From assembly GCA_951799445.1 (NCBI GenBank), contig OX637297.1:7750001-7814000 (forward strand): 64,000 nt of DNA, given 5' to 3'. Numbering within the stretch: the stretch's first letter is position 1; every line of letters starts with the position of its first letter. Below, one piece after another: positions 25,028 through 34,439 of this stretch. Below the pieces are notes generated by a model that was not told the DNA's origin, did not search any database, and worked only from the letters and a program-made list of their open reading frames with translations. Source of the DNA: Pseudisothecium myosuroides (Eukaryota > Streptophyta > Bryopsida > Hypnales > Lembophyllaceae). The position numbers were made by a program, and so were the translations under genes.

Positions 25028-26791
25028 CTATCCTATCATAACCGGATCTACTCCTTGATCCGTTCCTTCGTTCATAACTTGGTCTTCGCCTTGGTCCACG
25101 CTCTGATCTTGATCCGCACCTTGATCTGGGGATAGATCCATACTTTGATCCTGCCCCGGGTTCAGTGTGGGACTTCTAGGTGGTTCCGCTCCAAGCTGTT
25201 CAAAGACGTCCGTCAGGTTCCGGTTCCGCTCCCCGGTTTCACGTTCTGGAAGATCCGGTGACGAATCCAAGTTGATGGTGTGCGCGAGCTTCCTCCCACT
25301 CTTCTTTGACTGGGGAGTCCCCTCCTTTCCTTCCGTCTGAATGCCCACGTTCGGAAAAGACCCGGGCATTGAAAGGTCGGACAAATGGAACGACCGTGAC
25401 AACGTCACTCCGTTCAGCTTTTGGCTGCTCTCCTCCATCCGGTTTGCAGCTTCTCGCGCTTCCATCATGACCAATTCCACCTTCTTGGAGTAGTCCGTCA
25501 AAATCCGGACCAACCTGGTTCCGAATATTTTCTTCTCCATGAGGACTCCCTCGTCAAATAGCTTTGACTTCGTGACGGCCTCTCCGGTTGTCCCAAAAGT
25601 GGCCTTCACGTCCTCGGCTACTTTCCGGGTAGCCTCCGCCATCTCCCGTGTGGTGGCCATGTCCTCCTTGAGGAGCAACAATTCCGTCTTCAACGACTCG
25701 TTCTCCTCTTGGAGTCGTCGGATCTCCGCTTCTTGTTTCCGGATCTCATCCGCGCTGGAGATGAATTCTGCAACCACTGCTGCAAGGTTGCTATCTGCTG
25801 GTGCTCCCACCAACTCGCTGATCTGGTTCAGAATCAGCTTCTTCACTGTCCAGTCTGCTCACACATCGCTCAGGATGTTGATCAGCTGGTTGAACGGATC
25901 CGTCGGATCCGCTCCGGAAGGACCCGGTTCTTCAAAAACCAGTTTCTTTCCAGGGTTCGATGTCTCACCCAGAGGGGTTGGGATTCCTCTCCGGTGAGGA
26001 GGCGTCGTTTTTTGCCGCTTGTGCTGCGGCCGGTGTTGCTCCTCCTCTTCTTCTTCTTCCTCGGAACCGGATACTTCCTCCTGTTCTTCTTCTGATTCCG
26101 ATTCCCCATACTTCAGGAGTGACTCATGAGTCTTCCACTCCTTCTCCTCCGTATCCGTGAGGAGTTGATTGTGCTTGTAAAGATGGAAGATGTAGGGACT
26201 CAACGGAGTCGGCCTACTTCCTCCGATCTTTGGAACCAGACGGCTGACCAGATCGGAAAAGATCTTGGCCCAGTCCACTTTCCGTTCCCCGCTCAGGGCT
26301 CCAAAAATCAGGTTCCCGATCGCGATTGTCACCCTCGTCGGCTTCTCCGGGTGGATGATCGGAACCAGGAACTGCAGAAGGTTTCGATGCCGGTCGTCCA
26401 AACAATCCGCGACCGCATGCCCATCCTTCGAGTCCACCGTGGTCCGGAACTTCCCTCGGGTGTAACCTTCCTTCGAGGTGGCCATCCCTCGACCTCCTAA
26501 CCGGAAATCGTACACGGACCTCCACATTTCTTCCGTCCAACTGCCCGGAATCCCGCGGATGGTCTTGTCGAACTGATTCGAGAATTTTCCCAACAGCTCT
26601 CGAATCATCCGTTCCTCCCTAAACCCCCAGGGTTTATCGATCAGTCCTCCGCAACCCATCTTGGCAAGGCCCTCTATGAGGTTGTCCTTTTCCTTCTCTT
26701 CTGCTGGAATAATCGGACACACCTTCCGGAGTTTAACTTCTACTGCGGAGGAACTGGACGGTCCTACTCTACTCTTGCGGAGTTGAGGCAT
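25028..26791 (-). CDS. Gag-like/unknown protein: globular domain, acidic linker, coiled coil; one in-frame TGA
   Basis: From ATG at 26791 a 310-codon frame reads a globular domain with WTEEMWRSVYDF, DSKDGHAVADCLDDRHRNLL, PTRVTIAIGNLIFG and KVDWAKIFSDLVSRLV, then an acidic run of Glu/Ser and a basic patch (HKRQKTTPPHRRG). It ends at TGA 25861-25859. The same frame continues at once for 276 codons: a heptad-rich coiled coil (RRLQEENESLKTELLLLKED), a Ser/Pro region and a DQ-repeat tail, ending TAG at 25028. So the only lesion is one TGA. It could be a stop between two products, a readthrough site, or a recent mutation. A TATA box lies upstream at 27061. Domain order recurs in three other loci here. 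I do not recognise the family with certainty. It resembles plant transposon-associated or gag-like proteins. Confidence 0.65.
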
Positions 26792-27060
26792 GGACACGAA
26801 CTATGCTAACCGGATTCTGACTGAGGCTACCTTTCCCTCTCCTAGCCGCACGTCTCGTTTCTCACCTCCGCTCTTCCGATCTCAACCGGAATACTTCTAA
26901 ACCTGCAATACACACTAAAGCGCTGCGCGCCCTTACACACACACACGCACACAAACTCACCGAACAAAGGAGCAAATCGCTGGAGAGGGAAGCTAAGTAT
27001 GCGCTGGAGAGCAATTTCCGCAAAAGAAATTTGAAAAAGAGTGACAACTGGATTGGTCAG

Positions 27061-27070
27061 CCTATTTATA
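27061..27070 (-). promoter_or_regulatory. TATA box of the left insert gene
   Basis: On the minus strand TATAAATAGG lies about 270 bp upstream of the ATG at 26791, with a GTGAGT donor-like and a TTGCAG acceptor-like sequence between them, consistent with a leader intron. A CA/TG run lies at 26936-26951. Confidence 0.5.
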
Positions 27071-27445
27071 GTCTGATCTGTCATCATGACCAAATCTGTT
27101 CCTGACCCAATCCGTTCCAACTCTAATCCGGTTTAGATTCAGATCAAATCCGGATTGTCACCTCTTCCGTTCCGTAGTTAATTTCCGGTTTCCTGTTATC
27201 TCTTGCTCAATTCCGGATCCCAGATCACGGTTTCCGTTCCAAGATTTAGATAACTTACAAAAAACCAAAAATTCGCATTGCGACAGGTACTTAAGTCCAT
27301 CGCCGCTTCATTCTTCTTCCTTTTTCGTAGGACTCTGCACGCGTGTAGTGGAGAAAAAGAGTGGTGAGTTAGGGATCGTGCCAGAGAGAGAAAGGTGAGG
27401 TCGGTGCCGATTGCACCGGATTAGTGTTCCTTATGTCGATAAACC

Positions 27446-29363
27446 ATGGTGAAAAGTAGCGATCCAAAAACTCGTAGAAATATGGTCACGGCCCAAATAG
27501 TTTGTTTGGCTATTCCTGTTGACCCGACCATACGGAAGCAGTTAGAGGAGGATCTAATGCGTATAGGGAGTGCCGGATTGTTACGAAGGTCGTGGAACGT
27601 CAAGGACTAGGAGATGATTGAGGAGCTCATCTCAAGGGTCCCAAATCAGTATGGGTTGACGGTTAGGGGTCGACCCATAGTTTGGACAGAGGATGTTTGG
27701 GCTGAAGTGTATGAATTCAAGAAGTCCGGATCCAGATTAGCCTCCCAAACGGATAAGTACTCGAGCGGAAAGTTTTGGAGTCCGGCCAATTCAAAGGACG
27801 GGTATACCATTAGTGAATGTAAGAACGATAGGCATAGACGGGTGCTAGAATTTTAAATTCCACTTTTACATTTGGAAAAGCCTACCCGGATTACGGTCAT
27901 GGTAGCTAACACCATCTTTGGAGCTATGGAGGATAGGTGCATACGTTGGGATAGGGTTATCGCGGGTATGGTGACAAAATTGGTGGAACATGTGTTGAGG
28001 AATAAGTACAATCCTCTCAACCCATACTTGTTCCACCTCTATCACCAAAAGGAGGCTCTGAATAGCCAGGAGGTGGTAGCGTACAAAATTGGAGCCCAAA
28101 TCCTAAAGTATGGCCTTACAGAGGAGGTTGAGCAGGAGTAGCAGGAGTCGGAAGAGGAAGAACAATAAGAGGGACTGGTCGATAAACGAAGGAAATCGAC
28201 CGATCCGTCCGCAAGGGGAAAGCTGTTAGAACCAGAAACCGGAGAACCCAGCCAGATTCCGGTAAAGGAAGAACCTTCAAAGTTCTTTAATGCTGGAATC
28301 CAATGGGTGCAGCAGGCTCGATTGCTGCACAACAACATGGCGGATTTTGTAATCGAAATTGGTGAAAAGGTGAAGGTGAAGCTAGAGAAGATTTTGGAGG
28401 AAATCAGGCGACGACCGAGTCCTGATGTGCTGCGCGCGAAGGATGAGCAGATCCGGAACTTGGAGAAGGAGTGGGATGACCTCCAATCCCCGGTGCTTTG
28501 GGCGGAAGGAGATGCAGCTGTAGCAAGACAGAAGGAGACGAAAGCTTTCCAAGCCGTCTTGAATTTGACGACATTGATTTCGTAGTTGGCAGATCTCGTG
28601 GTCAGATCCAAACTCTTCAACGACCGGTTGATAAGTGAAAGGCACCTATCCAAATTGAAAGTAGCGACAATCCTAGTCGACTTTCAAGCCCAGATGGATG
28701 CGGTGTTAAAGGAAATGGGCAAGCTGCTGGGACACCTTGATCCGGATAAGGTCATGACTTCTCAACTTTTCCGGAAATCCCCGGCTCTGAATTCCTAAAG
28801 ACTCCAATCAAGCAGGGTCTGGGGTTCATTCCGCAAACACCTGCGGATCTGTCCTCAAGTCAAGCACAGATACCATGGATGAGTGCAAAGGATGTATGCG
28901 AACTTGAGAGGGAGACAAGTGTAAAGTCGGTTCCGGTGTAGCGAGAATTTTCCCACCAACGGTTCTGTCAACCCGGAAGATTGGGACAACATCATTTATG
29001 CTACCCAAACGGGAAGTCCGCAGCGATTTCATTGATCAGATGGGGGCCTTATCGAATCCAACTCGGACCCATCCGGAAGGTTTCCCTCACATGCAACAGC
29101 CTTTGCCTAAACGGGACAACGCGACAATAGACCTTGAGGAGACGTTGCCAGAGAAGGAGCCTAAGATTGAGATGATTAATGAATCCGAGAAGGAGGAGTT
29201 CAAATCCGGATTTGGGACGAAATCGGATGATGATGACTCGCCCCCACCAATCAAGCGTAAGATTCAAACCCGGGCCGTGGTTAATTTGACTCCAGTGAAA
29301 TCCGTTGGCAAGCCACCTACAAGTCCGGGTAGCAGTTCAAAGAAGCCGCGGAAGGAGAAGTAA
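27446..29363 (+). pseudogene. Diverged, inactivated paralogue of the left insert gene
   Basis: From ATG at 27446 the plus strand reads the same domain as the gene at 26791: WTEDVWAEVYEF, SKDGYTISECKNDRHRRVL, PTRITVMVANTIFGAM, NPYLFHLYHQKEAL, then an acidic linker and coiled coil (RNLEKEWDDLQS) and a basic tail ending KKPRKEK at TAA 29361. In-frame stops are TAG 27608, TAA 27854, TAG 28139, TAA 28166 and TAG 28583. Frameshifts lie near 28770 and 28940. There are no indels over the first 1.3 kb, so decay there was by point changes only. The copies are far apart in sequence, so this is an old duplication or two founder genes, not a recent inversion. Confidence 0.7.
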
Positions 29364-30483
29364 TTAGTTAGGATGTTTTCAGTTAGTTAGGATTTTGATT
29401 TTTAGTTCCGGAACGGATTTTCCGTGTGTGGGCCTTGGTTCAGGATTTCTAGGGACAACTGGCCTTTGACTCTCCGAATATCTTGGAAAGTCATTGTGCG
29501 GTCACTATGGTTTGGGGGTGGCTTTTTGGCTTTTTGTTTGGGTTTTAAAGAGAGGGCAAGTCTGTTGCCCTCTCATTCCATCCTAGCACATTTTTAATGA
29601 TTGTTTTATTCCTTTTCTTTAATCTGAGATATTGAGTGGACATTAGAATTCCGGCTATGTGTACAATTTTGGTGGTTTGTTTATAAGAGTGTTAAGGTGT
29701 AAGAGGGGACGGGTGAGGAGGAATTTGGATCTTAGACAACTAGGTCTGATTGGTAGAGTACGTTTGTAAGGAAGTTTTGAACTTGTGAATGAGGACTAGT
29801 GCATAGTGCCTTTAAACTATCGGAACAGTAATCCGATAATTAGGAGTGGTGTGGATGCGAGTCCAGAATCCAGGGAGGGTTTCATGCAGAGATAAGCAAC
29901 CGCCAGTGGAAAATCCCCACTCATTGGAAGGTCTACCAACTATAAGATCAGTCTAGCAACTAGAAACACGAACCTCTGTTGATCCCGGATGTCTTGATCT
30001 GTCGTTGTAGTGAAGGAGATAGGATGTGATTCTAAGTGACCTGCTTTCCGGATAGGCCATCCGGGAAGTTGTGAGAATTGCTACTTTCCCTTTCTATATT
30101 GCAAAACTCTGTTCGGTTTGTTTATTTGTGTGTTTGTTTAACTGTGAGTGGAGAGAATGAAGATCACGAGTGGTGAAGTCCCTACCCCTCTAAAGATCAA
30201 TAGCGGACTCCATGAGGGTAAAACAGGGGTATAGAAAACCAGTAATTGGAAGAGAATTGGAAACCGGAAACCGGGAAGAACCGGAATCTTGATTGAATTC
30301 TGGATAGCGTTGTAACCGGAAAGAGAGTAAGACGTTGAGACAGATTGCTTGGGTGTCTAGGAAGAGATCTGGATATCTTAAAGCTTGTGACAACATACAA
30401 AAATTCCCTGGGACGATATTTCGTGTCATCTTACCACGTTTCTGTGTTGTAAGGATACTTACGCCTAGACCACGCGTACGACA

Positions 30484-31010
30484 AAGGGTTGCAAGCAATT
30501 CTTACGGCAGCAAACTTTAGCTGCAACAGCAGCAATTGTGTCCGCTGTGAGGAGGACTTCTTTCTTGGGAAGGTTATTAGGCTTCCTCCTTTCTCGAAAG
30601 CTTTCGTATGCGCGAAGACCCACTTGAGGACGCCGTCTGGAAGCATTAACAGCTTCCTTGTAGATGTGGGTTTGATTGTGGTCATACAAGCTGGCGCCGT
30701 TGAGAAAGACTCGCCGAATGTCCCAAGAGTGCATAGACCACATCCATGATGACGGAACATCGGCTTCACAAAGAGACTCCGCAATTTGAACGGCCACGCG
30801 GTCGTCACCTAGTCGCTGTCCGTCCATGTCAACTACAAGACGAGCATCGACATTGTGACATATGCCCTTTGCCACGTCTTGCAATGCTTTGTTTACGAGA
30901 GTGACACACTTCGTGTTCCAAGATGACCGAGGAATTCCCTCACATGCTGCAACCCCTTCAGGCAAAGTCGGTGTTGGGATTGCAAACTTGTTTGAGGCAT
31001 GAGTCTCCAT
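30484..31010 (-). pseudogene. DUF7869-type protein, N-terminal part (5' half of split gene)
   Basis: ATG at 31010 opens about 176 residues, including KCVTLVNKALQDVAKGICHN and a Cys-containing end VCCRKNCLQPF, where the frame meets the insertion. The sequence CC.KNCL is the recurrent start of the conserved region in this protein group. Continuation lies at 23515 downward on the same strand, in frame. The half itself has no stop. It shows the gene was coding when, or shortly before, the element inserted. Confidence 0.7.
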
Positions 31011-31129
31011 TTTGCGTGACAGCAGAATAATATTAACGTCAAAGATTCATTTGTAAACAATTGACATTTAGTCATCTGAGTTCCATTTTCTAGTTCAGAC
31101 AAACTATAATGCCTCCATGTACACATAAC

Positions 31130-32093
31130 GATCTTCGAGTCGAAGATACAGACTCTTGACAATTTTGATCATTACAAGTAAATTTATCCTTCAGGACACA
31201 TATGATTTAACCTCGCGTCAAGGATACAATCATCTACGTCATTGTGCCTCAACATCTACATCTAATACATAGACATGATGGACAACAAGATGTACAAGTA
31301 CGCATGGACAAGAGGTATATATGAAAAAATGATTGAAACAACTGGATAAGGCCTACACAGGCAGACTATTTGTTATCCTTGAGTTGAGGATAATTTGAAT
31401 TTCTCGTATTCCAATATTTCTCTGAACGTCACTAGGAACCTGGCTACACGATTACTCTCAACTCAAAAACAACCTCGACCTGAGAAATACTAGACATCCA
31501 CGTTAACGTTTACATTTCAAATATGTCCAAATGTACTTATGCTTAGTTCCCTCACAATTAACCCAGACTTGAAGATAACTACAGAATCTCCTACATAGTC
31601 GTTGACAATGATGACCAAGTACTCTACTATACGAACCTGATATCCTTGAGTCGAGGATACTGTTTTCCTTGAAAATTATTATCCTCGAATTGAGGATATC
31701 GTTTGCTATTCTCAACCTTGGTATCCTCAATTTGAGGATATTGTATTCCTTGATCATTTTTATCCTCAAGTCGAGGATAATGTTTCCTCTATTCTACCCT
31801 GGTATTCTCGAGTTGAGGATACCGTTTTCTTCTTTATACGTGATATCTTTGACTCAAAGATACCTAGTACTTCTTGGATCTAGATGATGTTACAAAGGAT
31901 ATTGTTTGATAATATTACAATTTTGCTTCATTCAATGCAAGGATCCTCGACTCGAGGATAATATTTTCCTCAAAATCAATAAAGAAAGACGTATCCTTGT
32001 GTCGAAGATAATATGAATTATTTTGATTTAGATCATTCACATAATACAATTAGTACATTTCCAAAAAAATTAATCACCCTCGAGTCAAGGATG
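31130..32093. repeat. Cluster of about 12 short palindromes, TATCCTCGA..TCGAGGATA family
   Basis: Imperfect dyads of about 19-21 bp occur at about 31130, 31208, 31373, 31640, 31679, 31721, 31760, 31801, 31842, 31941, 31991 and 32074. Examples are TATCCTCGAATTGAGGATA, TATCCTCAAGTCGAGGATA and ATCCTCGACTCGAGGAT. Between them the DNA is non-repetitive and AT-rich, so this is not an ordinary tandem repeat. Spacing is irregular, densest (35-50 bp) at 31640-31860. Function unknown. Confidence 0.75.
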
Positions 32094-33091
32094 AGTAGAC
32101 CATGCTTTTTCTAGAATGTCACCCTGAAAACCCGGCGGAATTTTCGGTACTCACTTTCTCCAATGCAAGCACTGTTGATCTTAAACAACTCATTCAAAAC
32201 ATTGCAAGCCAGAACAACTACACCTCCATACGACCATGATAAAGCAAACCAAATCGTAGCAATAACAATCTCAACTAAATCACATTCTGCAAGAAGCAAC
32301 ATCAATGATAGAATACCGAAGTACATAGCACCAGAACCAACGAGAGAACATTATCTACAAAGTGATACAGTACACGATGTCAAAAGCGCAGTAAAACAAT
32401 AACACTAATGCGATGAGACCGTTCTCGACTGTCCGCTTTATAGAATCTCTCCAAACATAACTACAAACTAGTACATATTCCCTCTGAAGTTCTACACTAC
32501 AATATTCACTCTATAATTATGGGCCAATTCAATTCACAGGACAAAGAAATAGAACGACACATTCGTGACTACAAGCGGAGTCGCAAGAAAATGAAATGAG
32601 GAGAACAAAATGACGGCTAACGACTGCAAAAGAGAGAGACAATACACAAAGTGCATAACGGGAGGAAGTTTCCAAGTTAGTCCGATATTCAGGACTGTCA
32701 GGTGGCGGGCACGTTGTTATCTATTTCTAGTCTCCCAGAAATAGTTCTAATGGAATGACAGCCGCTACAATCTCGACAGTGAAAAGAAAAGAGAACTCAA
32801 GCTGACAAGGAATAATGGATTCTATAAAGGGGTAGTATGACATGCAAAAAAGTATGTGGAATCATTTTCCAAAAAAGACATGCCTCTATATTGCTGAATA
32901 GTCAACGAAAATATATTAGTTCCTCAAATACTCTTGTAAAATTAATCGTTTGTCGAGTCCGTCCTCTGCTCTTATGCACTACTGTACTATTCACTCTATC
33001 AACGGAAATTGTTCAGGTCTTTCATGGAAAAACAATATTTACTGAACTAGTAAGGAGGAAGTTCAGTAAAGCAAGTCTATGAACTACACGC
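32094..33091. other. Mostly non-coding; possible membrane-type exon
   Basis: On the minus strand, 32365-32111 reads a hydrophobic segment (MYFGILSLMLLLAECDLVEI and ATIWFALSWSYGGVVVLACN) followed by a basic end (EYRKFRRVFRVTF) and a stop. It could be an exon of a membrane protein, but no partner exon is visible. The rest shows nothing. Confidence 0.25.
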
Positions 33092-33343
33092 CTAAAAATC
33101 ATCCATGCAAGAAAACTTGTACATGTCCGAGTCGCAATCCAAATCCAACTCCAAATTCCAATTGAAGTAGCCTCCCATATTTTCACCCGATGAGTTGTTT
33201 GAATCCTCCTCCTCTTCCGCATCCGAATTCCTCGCTTCCGCATCCACCTTCACTTTCTTGTCTCCATCCTCCTCGTCGGTTGCGTCCGCTTCTTCTTTGT
33301 CTTCTTGTTCATTGTCAGCATCATAGAAGTTATAGAAAGTAAA
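33092..33343 (-). CDS. Acidic C-terminal exon of an unrecognised gene
   Basis: After a TTGTAG acceptor the minus strand reads about 83 codons of strongly acidic protein: DADNEQEDKEEADATDEEDG, then DAEEEEDSNNSSGE, then a hydrophobic/aromatic tail GGYFNWNLELDLDCDSDMYK ending at TAG (33094-33092). Codon-like structure with no stop, in an otherwise AT-rich area, suggests a true terminal exon. Upstream (33440-33350) another frame reads IVDFTKLAPRAECAGGRKGS, a possible preceding exon. No function is proposed. Confidence 0.4.
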   Translation of the reverse strand, partial: FTFYNFYDADNEQEDKEEADATDEEDGDKKVKVDAEARNSDAEEEEDSNNSSGENMGGYFNWNLELDLDCDSDMYKFSCMDDF

Positions 33344-34439
33344 CTACAATGGCCGCAAAGAACAAAAAGCAGCTTGGAACTTCCTTTTCTTCCCCCCCGC
33401 GCATTCCGCCCTAGGTGCCAACTTGGTAAAATCAACAATTTGGAGGAAAAACTATTGCAGGAGCATACTTAATGCAATCACTCCATTTCTGAGCATACTA
33501 CATCATGGCAATCACATATTTCTCCTTATAGTTTCTACTTCAATTGTGGAATTACAAAGTATTAATTGAACTACAAAGAAATCCATATAAGCTGAGTCTT
33601 GGAAAAAACACATTTTGAATCATCTCCTACATAAATCACCAATAAGTAATTGAAGTTTACCTCTATGAATTAGGGTCGTAATCGCTCGTTAATTCGGAGA
33701 CATTAGATGCACAACTCTCTGTCTTGGACATATCTCCTATCTTCATCAATGCGGGAATTACAAACTAGAACTTTAGCAACTAGTAAAGCAATCTCTAGTA
33801 CACGATGAGTCTACTACTAATCTAGCTTTGCAAACCTCTCTTGCAAAACTCACCGCTAACTAAATGAAGTTTAACTTTGAGAATTAGAAAACATAAGAGC
33901 TCTTTAAGTAACGCTCTTCTCAATTTGTACTCGTCCATAATCATTGTCGACTTCTAATACCACAATCATTCAAATTTTGGACTAGTACTACTCGAGAGCA
34001 CACTCATCTAGATTTTGAGCCCTTGGGCACCTAGCTCATGATTTCATGAGGTATACTTCGAGTACTTTAAATTTGTCTATGAAAATGTATCTTTCTCACA
34101 TTCTGATCCTAATTACTCCACCAACTGCCTAAGCCGATCTAAGTTCTTTTCATTACAATAAAAGTAGAGAGTATATGGACTTAGTGAATTTCCCCTATTC
34201 TTAAAATAAATTACTTTGAATTCCTTTCGTAATATGACCGCCTACGTGCTTTCTCCTAATAATAATCCGATTTCTATAAGTTCGAAATATTAAACACCTT
34301 GTTCAATTCACCTTACAAGAAATCAGCATTAATTAGTTGATAAACTCTTAGGGATTTCATGCCAGAAATGTAACAAGAACAAAATAATAGAGTTCAAGGT
34401 TATTTCAAATTCCATTTGTAAAAAACCTAATGGCATTTT
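33344..34439. other. Non-coding spacer before the satellite
   Basis: AT-rich. No gene recognised. Confidence 0.4.

Larger units (their letters stand above)
23516..30483. mobile_element. 6,968-bp insertion with TG...CA ends carrying two divergent gag-like genes
   Basis: It interrupts a DUF7869 gene exactly, with a 5-bp AAGGG duplication and TG/CA termini, as made by retroviral-type integrases. I could not find direct long terminal repeats, a primer-binding site, or any polymerase or integrase gene. Instead the element is roughly symmetric. A minus-strand gene (26791-25028) and a diverged paralogue on the plus strand (27446-29363) point outward, each followed by about 1-1.5 kb of non-coding tail. 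Both tails hold a TTTTAAAG box followed by a short hairpin (AGTCTC..GAGACT on the left, GAGGGCAA..TTGCCCTC on the right), so they look like homologous, outward-facing terminal regions. The whole insert is rich in CCGG-containing words. Best guess: a non-autonomous retroelement derivative, or a new symmetric element type. Confidence 0.8.

Noticed and set aside
23516..30483. Standard LTR retrotransposon
   Set aside because: Ends and duplication fit, but I found no direct repeat between the two ends, no primer-binding site and no pol genes.
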